Assembly (NCBI RefSeq): GCF_048773025.1
Contig: NC_133541.1
Location: 124,833,049 to 124,897,048, forward strand
Length of the DNA: 64,000 nt
Direction: 5' to 3'
DNA from: Camelus bactrianus
Lineage: Eukaryota > Chordata > Mammalia > Artiodactyla > Camelidae
Shown here: piece after piece, positions 45,723-58,040 of the stretch
Layout of the letters: every line of letters starts with the position of its first letter
How positions within the stretch are numbered: the stretch's first letter is position 1
Position numbers and translations under genes: made by a program
Notes under the pieces: model-generated
The model's database searches: none
What the model was told of the DNA's origin: nothing
What the model saw: only the letters and a program-made list of their open reading frames with translations

Positions 45723-46221
45723 ACAGTAGTGGGAAAATGAAGCGTGTCAGTGAATGAACTCCGCATCTCTGTCTCTTATGCCAGCTGCCTCCCACTCACT
45801 GCTGTGGTTTCCATCCTGTGTACGTGTCTCCTACTACTATTACTGCCACGTGGGGACCCTGGGTTGTGCTACGTGTCCCTGTCACCGTCCTGTTCCCTAT
45901 CTCTACCACTCAGTGGCCATAAAGGTAGTGAGCAAAGCACTCTCCCAGCAATGCCGTGGTGGTGACGAGTGGAATACTAGCTGCACGATACATACAGTAC
46001 TTCCAACTGAGCATCTCAGTATTCAACATTAATACAGCTATATTCCAATTAAGATTTTCCAAGAAAAATTCTAGTCATCATTAACACAATGTGAGGATGA
46101 CAGAAGTCTGAATAAATTACATGAAACCCAAAGAGAATACCGTTGCAGCTACTACAGCAGAAGATATGGGGTGGCGGGGGGCCTCTGTGGTTATGATGTC
46201 TAGGGTGAGTGCAAAATTTAC

Positions 46222-46311
46222 CTGAAGTTTTTTAAGGACTGTTTCAATCTGTTTAGAAAAGTGAGTAGCAACCAGCTCTGCAGCTTTACCAGGCCTCAGG
46301 GACACAAGTTC
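46222..46311 (-). pseudogene. VPS8: VPS8 relic exon (ELVSL exon)
   Basis: Acceptor TTCATTCCAG and donor CTTCAG-GTAAATT bound exactly 30 codons reading ELVSLRPGKAAELVATHFSK and QIETVLKKLQ. Human VPS8 reads ELVSLKPCKAAELVATHFSG and HIETVIKKLQ. The next VPS8 exon (NQVLLFKFLRSLLDPR) was not found between here and 44966, nor any earlier VPS8 exon up to the window end. The exon itself is open; the locus is judged a fragmentary duplicate. Confidence 0.87.
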
Positions 46312-47084
46312 CTGGAATGAAAGGCAAAGATGAAATGATCTTTAACATTAAATTTAAATAGAATTTCCACAGATGTGAAGCATGATCACCTCCTTCAAAA
46401 TTTTCATGGGCTTCTACACTGCCTTTCAGGAGACCTCAACACAGGGCCTCAATTTTAATTAAAGGCATATTTAGCAAAATTTTAAAAGTACCATGTGAAA
46501 AACCTGATTTTGATATAAAAGGTATAATTCAGAATTCTTAGAAAATGAAAGCACTAAACATTCAGGACTTAGGTGACGACACCTACAGGATGAAAAGGAA
46601 AAAACACCTCCCCAAACTCCCCTCAGGGAATTTCATCCTTGATCTTAGAGCCCTAACTTTAAAGAAATGAAAAAAAGGAATATAGCTGCAATTTCTCTGG
46701 CTAAGAATTCTGAAATTTTACTTCTGATGCCTGGTGGATTTTGAAATCAGAAGTGTCTTAAGAAAGGAACTTAAGGTCATAACTCTAAGAGGTTGACCAC
46801 TCTTGGTAAGGCCAATTTCTGTTGAATCTAAGACCTCCAATCTGCCCTCTCTTTGAACCTTCCTCAGTACCACTGGCTCTTCTTTTCTTCTTGAAACTCT
46901 TTTCGTGCTTGGTTTCTGTGACCCTGTTACACCTTTTCAATTGCATATTCTATTGCTAAAATGCAAAGATTGGCTACAGATCAACATATTATATTACCAA
47001 ATAAAAATAAGTTATTATGATTGCAAAACTTATATCTAGTAATTTTATGATAGTATTTGTAGATGAATAATAATTAGCTGATAG

Positions 47085-49190
47085 AAATAACTAGTTCATA
47101 CCACTTTATACATCTCAAAACAGAGAAGGTAGTATCACAAATAAAGAAAATGTTACTACTGATCTTCAGACATTAAGAAGAAACTATTATGAATTAATGT
47201 TGAGAATCTGAATGGGTAAATTCCTGGAAAAGTATAATTTACTAAGCTGATGTAAGAAATGGAAAAGCTGTGCTGATTTTTAACCACTAAAGAAGTTGAA
47301 TAGTCAAAAATCTTCCCATATGGAACACTCTAGGCCCAAATAGCTTCACTCTAAGTCCTAGCAATCATTTAAGGAAGAACTATTCCCAACATTAAATCTC
47401 ATAAAGAACAGAAAAGAGGGAAACTTCCTCAGCTCACTGTATAAGGCTAACAAAATTCTGATACCTAAACCCAACAGAAGATAAGAAAGAAAAGGAAAAT
47501 CACAGATCAATCTTATCGTGAACACTGATACAAACAAACATCCTAAATAAAAACAAAACACAAAATGTATAAAAAGGATAATATACTAGGATCAAGTTAC
47601 GGTTATCCAGAGTTCAAGGGTGCTTTAACATCAATAAAATTTATAACGACAACATAACGCCATTTGCAGCAACATGGATGCTCCTGGAGAATGTCATTCT
47701 AAGTGAAGTAAGCCAGAAAGAGAAAGAAAAATACCATATGAGATCGCTCATATGTGGAATCAAACACAAAAACAAAAACAAACAAACAAAAACAAAGCGT
47801 AAATACAGGACAGAAATAGACTCATAGACAGAGAATACAGACTTGTGGTTGCCAGGGGGGTGGAGGGTGGGAAGGGATAGACTGGGATTTCAAAATTGTA
47901 GAATAAACAAGATTACACTGTATAGCACAGGGAAATATACACAAAATGTTATGATAATTCAGAGAAAAAAATGAGACAATGAGTGTGTATATGTCCATGA
48001 ATGACTGAAAAATTGTGAACACTGGAATTTGACACATTGTAAAATGATTATGAATCAATAAAAAATGTTTAAAAAAATTTATAACGAAAATATAAGGGAG
48101 AAAAGGTAATGAAATTTATTCTTGAGAGAAACTGTTAGCATACTAGAAACAAAAGCCTTCCATAAAAATTTTATAGTAAATATTGCACACGTTAGAAATA
48201 AAAAATTTTTAATTAACAATAGCACTACTGTGCTAAAAAATATACAGTTGTGACAGTAAACCTAACAATCTAGAGATGAAAAATCTCTACAGAGAAAATT
48301 TAAAAACTTTATAGAAAGACAACTGAATAAAGGGTTATGCCAAATGGTCACTAAATAGAAGACTCATGATGTAAAGATGTCAATTTAAACTGACATTGAA
48401 TGACAGATTCAGTGCAACCCCTATTAGAATCAGAAGGTTAAAAAAGTTTTGCGGTGCAATTTGACAAGTTGATTCTAAAGTGTATTTGGAAGTATCAAAG
48501 GTCAAGAATAGTCAATACTCTCTTAAAGATATCAATAAAGTAACAATATTTAGGACAGTGTGGTACTGATGTAGAAACGAACATCAATCAAACAGAAAAG
48601 GGCCCAGAAAAACAGACCAAGCATATAGACCCTTGCTACACTCATGGTAAGGCCACACTGCTGAGCATGGGGAAAGGCAACCTTTCAAAATAACTGCTGC
48701 TGGGGGAGCTAGGCATCCATATTTTTTAAAATTACATGACTCTCCACCTCAAACCATATACAAAAACTGCTTTCAGATGGATGTAAGATTTAAAGATGGA
48801 AAAAAAAAACTTCTAGATAATAATATAGGAGTACTTTTCCTTTGATATGGAAAGAAAAAATTATTTTGACTACTTGAGAAAAAAAAGTTTTTATTAAAAA
48901 GAACCATAGAAAAAAGCCAGAGAGAATATTTACAACAGGTATCACTGAGAAAAAGACTTAACATCCAGCTACATAAAGAACTCCTACAGATCAGTAAAGA
49001 CAAGAGACATTCCACCAGAAAAATGAGCAGAAGACTTGAACAAGCACAGAAAGGAAATTTAAATGGCCAACAAACATAACAAGGCTACCAATCTCATGAA
49101 TAATAAAGAATACATAAACTTAAAACATAATGAAATATTACACATACACTAGATTGACAAAATTTTAAAATCCAGCAAGAATACACAGCT
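47085..49190 (+). mobile_element. Old L1 with a younger L1 3' end inserted
   Basis: Older ORF2 sequence (GTTGAGAATCTGAATGGGTA, AAAATTCTGATACCTAAACC, then GAATCAGAAGGTTAAAAAAG and AGGACAGTGTGGTACTGATG) is split by a younger 3' fragment at about 47640-48075. That insert runs from GCCATTTGCAGCAACATGGA to GACACATTGTAAAATGATTATG. Confidence 0.85.
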
Positions 49191-49690
49191 AATGGCAAGG
49201 GAGGAGGGTTGCCCTGGGGAAGCCTTTGGATTTGCCCCAGTCTTCCCTGTCTCCCCAACACCTGGCTTGTGGGCACCCTTTGCTGTCCCTGGTGGCAGGA
49301 CACATATTTCCCAGTTTACTTACTGGAGGTTGGTGAGATGGGGTCAGCTGGTACTGGTCAGGTGACCCCCACCCCCCCGTGGCAGCAGAGGCCACCCCCA
49401 AGCCAGGCCACAAGGGAGACTGGAGCAAATAGGCCAGCTTCTCCAAGGCAGGCCCCCTCCCCCAGCTGCCCCCTGCTCCCTGACTACACCACACCCACCT
49501 CCTGGGAGCTGGCTGACCTGGGGACCTGCCTAGAGTGAACCTGGGGTAGCAGAGGCCGCTCCCAGGCCAGGCCAGGCCAGGCCACAGGGAGATGGGAGCA
49601 AATGACTGGCTTGGAAGGGGCAGCCCCCCTCCTCCCGTCGCTGCTGCCTCCGCTGCTACCATCCTCCCAGCCCCCTGACTGCACTGAGCC
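49191..49690 (+). repeat. GC-rich ~160-bp monomer repeat, two to three copies
   Basis: GCAGCAGAGGCC at about 49383 and GTAGCAGAGGCC at about 49546 are 163 bp apart, each followed by a GCCAGGCCACA-like and GGGAGCAAAT segment. A C-rich part and CTCCTGGGAGCTGGCTGACC sit between. The block interrupts L1 sequence and recurs at 53.9 and 57.6 kb. Confidence 0.75.
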
Positions 49691-49714
49691 CATGGTATTA
49701 CCAAAGTGGGTCCA

Positions 49715-51830
49715 GAGAGAACATATCTCAACATAGTAAAAGCTATTTGTAACAAACCTATAGCCAGCATAATACTCTACGGTGAAAAGCTGAAAGCCTT
49801 TCCACTAAAATCTGGAACAAGACAAGGATGCTCACTCTCACCAGCTCTATTCAGTACAGTATCAAAAATCCTAGAATAGCAATTAGACAACAAAAAGAAA
49901 GAAAAGGGATCCAAGTTGGAAGACAAGAGGTAAAATTGTCATTCTATGTGGATGACATGGTACTATACACAGAAAACCCTAAAGGCTCCGCACGAAAACT
50001 GTAAGAGCTACTGAAAGAATTCAGCAAGGTAGCAGGACACAGCAACAACATACAGAAATGAGTGGCATTTCTCTACACGAAAGTAATAATCCCTTTTAAA
50101 ACCACCCAAAAACATAAAATACGTAGGAATAAATCTGACCAAGGAAGTGAAACACATCTGCAAAGGCCTACAAAACACTGACTAAGGAAATTAGAAAGGA
50201 CTTAAAGAAATGGAAATATATCCCATGTTCTTGCATTGGAAGAATTAATATTGCTAAAGTGGCCATACTACCCAAAGCAATCTACAGATTTAATCAGATT
50301 CCTATCAAATTACCCAGGACATTTTTCACAGAATTAGAACAAATCATCCTAAAATTTATATAGAATAATAAAAGATTCAGAATTACCAAAGCATTATGGA
50401 AGAAAAAGAATGAAGCTGGAGGAATAACCCTCCCAGACTGCACACAATACTACAGAGCTACAATCAAAACAGCATGGTATTCATACAAAAACAGACATAT
50501 GGATCAATGGAACCGAATAGAGAGCCCAAAAGTAAACCCACAAACTTCTGGTCAATTAATCTTTGACAAAGGAGGCAAGAATATACAATGGAGTAAAGAC
50601 AGTCTCTTCAACAAATGGTGTAGGGAAAACTGGACAGCTGCATGCAAATCAATGAAGTTAGACTACTCCCTCACACCATACACAAATATAAATTCAAAAA
50701 TGGCTAAAAGGCTTAAACATATAGACAAGATACTATAAACCTCTCAGAATAAAACATAGGCAAAACATTACCTCATGTATATCTCAGCAACATTCTCCTA
50801 TGGCAGTCTACCCAAGCAATAGAAAACAAACAAAAAAAGCAAAAATAAGCAAATAGGACCTAACTAAACTTATAAGCTTTTGCATACCAAAGGAAACTAT
50901 AAACAAAACAAAACGACAATCTACAGAATGGGAGAAAATAATTATAAATAATTCAACTGGCAAAGCCTAAATTTCCAGAATATATAAACAGCTCATAAAA
51001 CTTAATAACAAAACACAAACAGCCCAATCCAAAAATGGGCAGAAGACCTAAACAAGCAATTCTCCAAGGAAGAAATACAAATGATCAATAGACACATGAA
51101 AAAATGCTTAATATCACTAATTATCATAGAAATGCAAATCAAAACTACAAAACCCCAGTCCGAACAGCCATCATGCAAAAGTTCATGAATGATAAATGCT
51201 GGAGAGGGTGTGGAGAAAAGGGAACCCTCTTATACTGCTGCTGGGAATGCAGTTTGGTGTAACCATTACGGAAAACAGTATGGAAATTCCTCAAAACACT
51301 AAAAATAGACTTACCCTGTGATCCAACAATCCCACTTCTGGGTATATATCTGGACAGAACTCCAATGCGAAAAGATACCTGCACCCCAGTATTCATAACC
51401 CCACTATAATATAACAGCCAAGACATGGAAGCAACCTGAATGAAGCAACAGATGACTGCATAAAGAAATCGTGGTATATTTATACAATAGACTACTACTC
51501 TGCCATAAAAAAGGATAAAATGATGCCATTTGCAGCAACATGAATGGACCCATAGATCATTATTCTAAACGAAGTGAGCCAGAAAGAGAAAGAAAACTAT
51601 CATGATATCACTTATATGTGCAACTTAAAAAAAAAAAAAACCACTATGAGCTCATCTACAAAACATGAACAGACTTGCAGACTTAGTAAACAATCTAATG
51701 GTTACCAGGGAAATGGGGTGGGAAGGGAGATTTAAAAATGTTTGCCACTATGTGTAAAAGGAGATTTTTTTTTTTAATTTCTTCTGTATAGCACAGAAAC
51801 CTATGTTCAATACCTGGTAATACCTAAAAT
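49715..51830 (+). mobile_element. L1 ORF2 (palm to C-terminus) and 3' UTR
   Basis: It carries TGGAACAAGACAAGGATGCTC (reverse transcriptase SGTRQGCPLSP box) and, after GTGGATGACATGGTACTATAC, the palm motif; human L1 has YADDM here, this copy reads YVDDM. C-terminal phrases ([20 protein letters not shown]) follow, then a 3' UTR with TGGTTACCAGGGAAATGGGG. Stops interrupt the frame; it is a dead copy of an intermediate-age subfamily. Confidence 0.93.
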
Positions 51831-52180
51831 GGAAAAGTCGCTACAGCCACCAACTGAGGAAGAAAGAGAAGAAAGAAGATGTAGTTATCCTGGGATACAG
51901 CCCAGTCCTGGGAAAAACTCATGCACCCCAATGTTCACAGCAGCACTATTTACGATAGCCAAGATACGGAAACAACCCAACTGTCTGTCAACAGATGACT
52001 GGATAAGGAACATGTACATATACACAACGGAACACTACTCAAACACAAAAGAAGAAAAAAACAATGCCACTTGCAGCAATACGGATGGATCTGAAGACTG
52101 TCATTCTAAGTGAAATGGGCCAGAAAGAGGAAAAAAAAAAAAAAGCCATATGACATCACTCATATGAGGAATCTAAAAAA
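51831..52180 (+). mobile_element. L1 tail joined to a second L1 C-terminus
   Basis: The tail AAGTCGCTACAGCCACCAAC with GAGGAAG and CCCAGTCCTGGGAAA is followed at about 51917 by ORF2 C-terminal sequence (ATGCACCCCAATGTTCACAG, ATCCTTGATAGCC-type phrases). The same tail precedes the GC-rich monomers at 53.9 kb and, inverted, at 58.0 kb. Confidence 0.8.
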
Positions 52181-52479
52181 TAGTAACAGTAATAATAAGG
52201 CCACAAATGGACTTAATTATCATTTTGACTTCTTGAATATGTGTAAGCACGTCGGACTGTCCATGATTAGATCACCACATTCTGTTGATTCTTACTTTGT
52301 AGTTGGCTTTATTCCTTTAATAACTATGTAAGTTTGAAAATCTAACCTCTTCCTAACAATGATAAATAGTACATGTATGTAAACTAAAAAATAGTGCAGT
52401 ATAGCGTATGTACGGATCTACATGCAATATAATGTGTACGTGTGGTTGAACTGTAGCAATTCTACCTAATAAAACTGGA

Positions 52480-53880
52480 AAAGGGGGTGGGGGGAAACAG
52501 ACATACGGAACAATGGAACAGAATAGAGCGCCCAGAATTAAACCCACAAACTTCTGGTCAATCAATCTTCGACGAAGAATACGCAGTGAGTAAAGACAGT
52601 CTCTTCAGCAAAAGATGTAGCAAAAATTGGACAGCTGCATGTAAATCAATGAAGTCAGGCTACTCTCTCAGACCATACACAAAAATAAATTCAAAGTGGC
52701 TTAAAGACTTAAACATGCAGACAAAACACTATAAATCTCTTAGAAGAAAACCAACGGCAAAACATTACCTGGCATTAGCTCTCAGCCATGTTCTCCTAGG
52801 GCAGTCTACCCAAGCAACAGAAATAAAAGCAAAAATAAAGAAGCAAACAGGACCTAACTGAACTTACAAGCTTTTGCACAGCAAAGGAAACCATAAGCAA
52901 AGCAAAATGACAGCCTACAGGATGGAAGAAAATATCTGTAAATGATTCGACTGACAAAAGGCTTAATTTCCAGAATATATTAAAAGCTCATAAAACTTAG
53001 TAACAAAAAACAAACAACTCAATCCAAAAATGGGCAGAAAACCTGAACAAGCATTTCTCCAATGAAGACCACAAATGGCCAACGGGCACACAAAAAAATG
53101 CTCGAGTATCGCTAATTATCAGAGAAATGCAGATCAAAACTACAAAACCCCAGTCAGAATGGCCCTCACTCAAAAGTTCATGAATGATAAATGCTGGAGA
53201 AGGTGTGGAGAAAACGGAACCCTCTTACACTGCTGGTGGGAATGTAGTCTGGTGTAGCCATTATGGAAAACAGGATAGAAATCCCTCAAAAAACTAAAAA
53301 TATCCAGCAATCCCACTTCTGGGTATGTATTCAGAGGGAACTCCAATGCAGAAAGATAACCTACACCCCAGTATATACAGCACCACTATACAGATTAGCT
53401 AAGACGTGGAAGCAACTGAAATGAAGCAATAGGTGACTGTAAGTTCTGATATTATTTATACAATGGAATACTACTCTGCCGTAAAAAGGATAAAACAATG
53501 CCATTTGCAGCAGTATGGATGAACCTAGAGACTGTCATTCTAAGAGAAGTGAGCCAGAAAGAGAAAAATGCCATATGGTATCACTAATACGCGCCATCTT
53601 AAACAAAAAAGAAGACACTGTGAACTCCTCTGCAAAAGAGAATAAGATTCAGACTTGGTAAACAATCTTACGGTTACAAGGGAAAGGGGGTGGGAAGGGA
53701 TAAATTTGGGAGATGGAGATTTACAGATGTTAGCTACTGTATAAAAACGGATTTTTTTTTAAAGTTTCTTCTGTATAGCACACAAGCCTACGTTCAATAC
53801 CTGCTGATAACCTAAAATGGAGAAGTCGCTACAGCCACCAACTGAGGAAGCAAGAGAAAAAAGGTGAGTCAGTTATACTG
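52480..53880 (+). mobile_element. L1 ORF2 C-terminal part and 3' UTR
   Basis: It begins ACAGACATACGGAACAATGG, repeats the order of the copy at 50.5-51.8 kb (NRIERPELNPQTSGQSIFDE, later [20 protein letters not shown]), and ends in the tail AAGTCGCTACAGCCACCAAC. The frame is interrupted. Confidence 0.93.
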
Positions 53881-54830
53881 GACTAGAGCCCAGTCCTGGG
53901 AAAGTCCTTGCCAGCCACTGAGGCTGTCCACTGACCGCACTGCGCCCTCCTCCCAGGAGCAGGCTGACACGAAGACAGGATTCCTATGTGAATTTCGGGC
54001 AGCAAAGGCCGCCCCAGGACAGGCCCCTGGGGAAATGGGAGCAAGTCCCTCCCCCTCCCATCGGAGCGCAGCAACCCCTCCCCGCCGCCTCCCCCTAACA
54101 GCACCACGCCTGCCTCCCTGGAACCCACTGACTTGGAAACAAGTGTCCAGCGAACCTGGGGTAGCAGCGAGAGGGGCGCTGCCCCCGGCGAGCTGATCAA
54201 TTTGCCCTTATCTCCCCCCGCGACACGGCCTGAGGACTGCCTCTGCTGCCCAAGGCACTTCCCCAGGTCAGCCTGCCCCTGGGAGGCGGGCGCGGTGTGG
54301 TCAGAGGCAGCGGCGGCAGCCGCAGGTTTAGGGGTCCGCATCTGCGAGCCTGTGGATTGCTTCAAACTGCCCACCGGCGTGTCCTAGCCTTGACCTCTGC
54401 TGCCCCAGGTTGGCAGGACTCAAGTTTCAGGTCAGCCTGCTCCTGGAAGGCAGGACCTGTGCTTGTGCTGCAGGGGGCAGCGGCGGTGGCGGGATTGGGG
54501 CTGCCACATGCTAGCGCGGGGATTTGCTCCCATTTCCCGCCGTCGCTGCCGCCGCCCCCCGACAGCACCTCCTCGTCTCCCAGGGGCAGAAATGACCTGC
54601 AACAGAGGCCCTGCAAATCTGGACAGCAAAAGCTGCCCCCAGGACAGGACTCATGAGAGACGGGAGCAAGTGTAGGCTCCCAAGTGTAGACCCTTCTCGC
54701 CGTCGCCACCGCCCCCGCAACCTGACAGCACCACACCCGCCTCCTGGGAACAGGCCATGGTCTGAGGACCAGTCGTACGTGCTCCCTTGCCATCCAGTGC
54801 CCTCCCACCTCCTGGGGTGGCGGCATCCGC
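53881..54830 (+). repeat. GC-rich monomer array attached to an L1 tail
   Basis: GGCAGCAAAGGCCGCCCC at about 53998, GGTAGCAGCGAGAGGGGCGC at about 54161 and GACAGCAAAAGCTGCCCCC at about 54621 mark successive monomers with GACAGCACCAC and CCTCCTGGGAACAGGC segments. The first spacing is about 160 bp. Part of the array at about 54250-54480 looks inverted (CAGCCTGCCCCTGGGAGG). Long open frames here arise from composition. Confidence 0.7.
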
Positions 54831-55360
54831 TATCCCCTGGGTACAAGCGGCAACGAAGAGGCGCCCGTAGTACTAACGAGCGGGAAGAAGTGGGCACCAC
54901 GAACCACGCGGCGGCCCCCGACCCACCTCAGGGTCCAAACGGGTCGCGAGGCCCCGGCCTCACCTACGCACCGCTGCCCGCGAGCGCAGCCCAGGCTTCA
55001 CCCGCCGGCTCCCGACCTGCGCGCCCCCACCAAGTGCCCCCTCACCGGCTCGGTGGCGGCAGCGGAGGCGGCAGCAAGCGGCGGCCCAGACCCCAGGCCA
55101 CGTTCCTCCTCCAGGACCTGGTCCGGGAGCACTTGGCTCCCGCCAGGCTTTCACACGCTCCGGGCGGGTCCGGTCGGCGCATCTGTGCGTCCACGCACAT
55201 GCGCGCCCCTCCTCCTCCCGCCCGCAGCGCGGACGCTCTGGGTGCAACTCCTGTTGCTCGGGAGGTGGGGACTGGTACCAGGCTGGGGGCTGTGGGCAAG
55301 GGCCTGGCAGTGGGGCGGGGTCCCATCCCTTTACCCGCCCCACCGGGTCTCCATCCTTAA
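54100..55360. promoter_or_regulatory. CpG-rich island without a recognised gene
   Basis: CpG is dense throughout, with blocks such as GCTCGGTGGCGGCAGCGGAG and CTCCGGGCGGGTCCGGTCGG near 55050-55180. The left part is the GC repeat; the right part (about 54830-55360) looks different and could be a true island or promoter. No coding sequence with known similarity was found on either strand. Confidence 0.5.
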
Positions 55361-56530
55361 CACCCCCATCCCATCACCTACCGGTCCTGGCACCCAACCA
55401 AAACCATGACCAGCTCAGGGCCAGGCCACACCCCCTAGCCCCACTCCCCCTGCTCGCCTTCCCTCCCAAACCCTGTGACTGCCCCCCCACCTACAGCCAA
55501 GCCCCCAAGTCTCCCACCAGACCCACGAAATGGGACTTCCTCTCACACCGAGGTCCCCGCCCTGACACTCCACCACGCTAGTAACCTATGGCCCCCACGC
55601 CACAAGCTCACCCCTCATGCCTCACTGCAGGACCCCCAACATCCCAAGATGGTCCCCCTCACCCCTCCACGGGGTCAGTTCCTCTCTGAGCGGCCCCTCA
55701 CCCCTCAGCGTGTCCCCCCTCACCGTGGGATCCCCCCTCCTAGTGCATCCCTCCCCCAGGTGACCCCTTCACCCATCACCTTGCGTGTGGGGCGTGGAGG
55801 TCTGGGCTCTGGTCCCCATGGTGACTGCCACCAGTGGGGATCCAGCCTAGTGTGCTGCTGCACAGCTAGTGTTGGAGGCTACAGGGTGTGGCGGGTGGGG
55901 CTGGAGGCGGTTCCAATACCTGCCCCTGCACCCTGACCCCTGCTCTGTGCTCTGTGCCTCCTCTGAGCCAGCGGGTCAGGGTGGTCCTAGGCTGCCCACC
56001 ACTGGCAGGTGGGCCATGGTTCGTTCATGGCCCTGATGATGATCAGGACCCCTAGGGCGGAGACATTGGGCACGTGGACCTGCAGGGGTGAGGGTGGTGC
56101 GGAGGGTGCAGCTGAGCCTGGGGACAGATAGCAGGCAGGTGGGCTATGTGCATGGCCTGGGCTCAATCCTGGTGGGTTCAGGGACCCTGTTTATTCACGC
56201 CAGGGCAGAGGGAAGAGGGATGGGAGCTTCGAAAGTGTCCAAGCCAAGGCTAGAGAGCAAAGCAGGCAACTGCACTGGCCAGGCCACCTTGGAACCCTCC
56301 ACAACCCTGGTCTTTGCCTACGGAGAGACTGACCTTCACCCGCCAATGAGACGTCGCCTCCCCCTCCCCCATATAGTTTACAGGCAATTGAAGGGACTTT
56401 GATAGGTAATTATAATAGGAGATCAGGTCCACAGTTATGGTGAACCTGGCAGGGCTCCTGCGTGAACCCCAGCCTGAGGCAGAGGAAGCCCCACTCAGAA
56501 ATATCCTCTTACCTCTTACCAAGGCACTAC
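55361..56530. other. C-rich DNA with no recognised gene
   Basis: The stretch at 55430-55790 is strongly C-rich on the plus strand, with loosely repeated CCCCTCACCCCTC phrases. From 55800 to 56520 it is ordinary GC-rich DNA. I recognise neither a gene nor a named repeat. Confidence 0.4.
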
Positions 56531-56539
56531 GTAGTAGAA

Positions 56540-57225
56540 AAAATCTGACTCCGTATTAGATCTGTTCCTTTTATTTTAACACTCTGTCCTGTTTTCTAGG
56601 CTCAGTCTTGCCAGCTCTGCACCTTGTGTAAAACAATGTTGCCTTTAGCCTGAAATACACAGGAGAGCCTATTCTCAAGGTTCTGACCTTTAAGGATATT
56701 AACACTTTTGCACTCCTATAAAGATAACAAGTTGCAAAATAGAAAATAACCTTTGTTTTGTTGGAGGTTTTACAGGGGCACCGTGACCTGACCCATGTGG
56801 ACAGCTGCAAAGGATTCCAAGAACATGAAAAGTCCTACACCAAGAAGTTTGCAACAACCAACCACATCCCCTCCCCCTTTTACTAGAAAAGGAGCCTGAA
56901 GTCTGACTTGGGGAAGATGGTTCTCCAGGACGTAAGTCTGCCATTAACTTGGTCTGCAGCTGTCCACGTTGGTCAGGTCATGCTGGCCCTGTAAAACCTC
57001 TAACAAAATAAATGTTATTTTCTATACTGCAAATGGTTGTCTTTATGTTAGTGCAAAAGGGTTAATATCCTTCAAGGTCAGAGCCTTGAGAATAGGCTCT
57101 CCTGTCTATTTCAGGCTAAAGGCAACATTGTTTTACAAAAGGTGCAGAGCTAGCAAGACTAAGCCTAGAAAACAAGGCAGTGTTTAAGCCAAAAGAGCAT
57201 ATCTAATATGGAGTCAGATTTCTTA
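56540..57225. repeat. Large inverted repeat, arms about 275 bp, loop about 140 bp
   Basis: The left arm (GACTCCGTATTAGATCTGTT, GCTCAGTCTTGCCAGCTCTG, AAACAATGTTGCCTTTAGCC, GGAGAGCCTATTCTCAAGG) returns in reverse complement in the right arm (GAGAATAGGCTCTCCTGTC, GGCTAAAGGCAACATTGTTT, GACTAAGCCTAGAAAACAAG, ATATCTAATATGGAGTC). Homology continues inward to AGCTGTCCACGTTGGTCAGG. It could be two oppositely oriented old LTR-type copies or a DNA transposon with long inverted ends. The family is unknown to me. Confidence 0.85.
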
Positions 57226-57639
57226 TATTTCTATTACAGTATACTCTATTTTTATGGTTTAAGTTTACAATTATGAAGTTCAGCCTTTTTCCATTTTAAA
57301 TTGTGCAATTCAAGAGCATTAAATGCATTTACAATGCTGTGAGACCAACACCACTGTCTGGTTTCAGACTACTTCCTTCCTCAACGTAAAAGCTTGTATC
57401 CAAATCACAACCCATGTCCTCCCTCCCCCAGCCCAAGACAATCCCCATTCTCTTTCTCTCTCTCTCCACCCATCCTGGAGATTCCCTATCAAAGTATTCA
57501 TACAAAAGGTGGCTTTTTGTGTCTGCCTACATATCTGAAGCAGGGACTGGTGAATTATTTTCTACATGAATTCGCATTTTTGCATTTTGAGAGGAAAATC
57601 CAGATGGATTAATGATGAGATGCACAAAATGAAGCCCTT

Positions 57640-58040
57640 TTAGTAACTATACTAACTCTGTGCATAATCTTGGGGTAGGCACTGCTGTTCTAAGTGTGAA
57701 GCCACAGCCAGAAGGGAGATGCTTAGCTCTTCCTATGGAAAAACAAAACCAAAAGCAATGTTACAGAGGCCACGGGGAGGTAGGCACCATGCAGTCAGAG
57801 GGCGGCTACAGGGAGGGGTGCTGCCCTCCCTCAGCAGGTGGACTAGCTCCCATCTGTCCTAGGGCCTGTCCTGGGGGTTCACAGAACCTGCCCCAGGTTC
57901 ACAGCATGCATGTCTTCATGTCAGCCTGCTCCTGGGAGGAGGGCGCAGTGCATTGAGGGGGCAGCATCAGCAGCAGTCAAGGACTTTCCCAGGACTGGGC
58001 TCTAGCCCGGGATAACTACCTCTCCTTTCTTTTCTTCCTT
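57640..58040 (-). repeat. GC-rich monomer attached to an inverted L1 tail
   Basis: On the minus strand the L1 tail (CAACCACCAACTGAGGAAGG) is followed by GAGCCCAGTCCTGGGAAAGT, CTCCTCCCAGGAGCAGGCTG, GAACCTGGGGCAGG and CCCAGGACAGGCCCTAGGAC. This is the same order as at 53.82-54.05 kb on the plus strand. Confidence 0.8.

Noticed and set aside
49189-49770. 193-codon minus-strand open frame
   Set aside because: It lies within the GC-rich monomer repeat and crosses into L1 sequence.
53998-54640. CRISPR-like spaced repeats
   Set aside because: The spacing of about 160 bp, diverged units and a mammalian context rule out a CRISPR array; it is a monomer repeat.
54653-55360. 235-codon plus-strand open frame in the GC-rich block
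   Set aside because: The block is so GC-rich that stops are rare in all frames. There is no recognisable domain, and part of it overlaps the monomer repeat.
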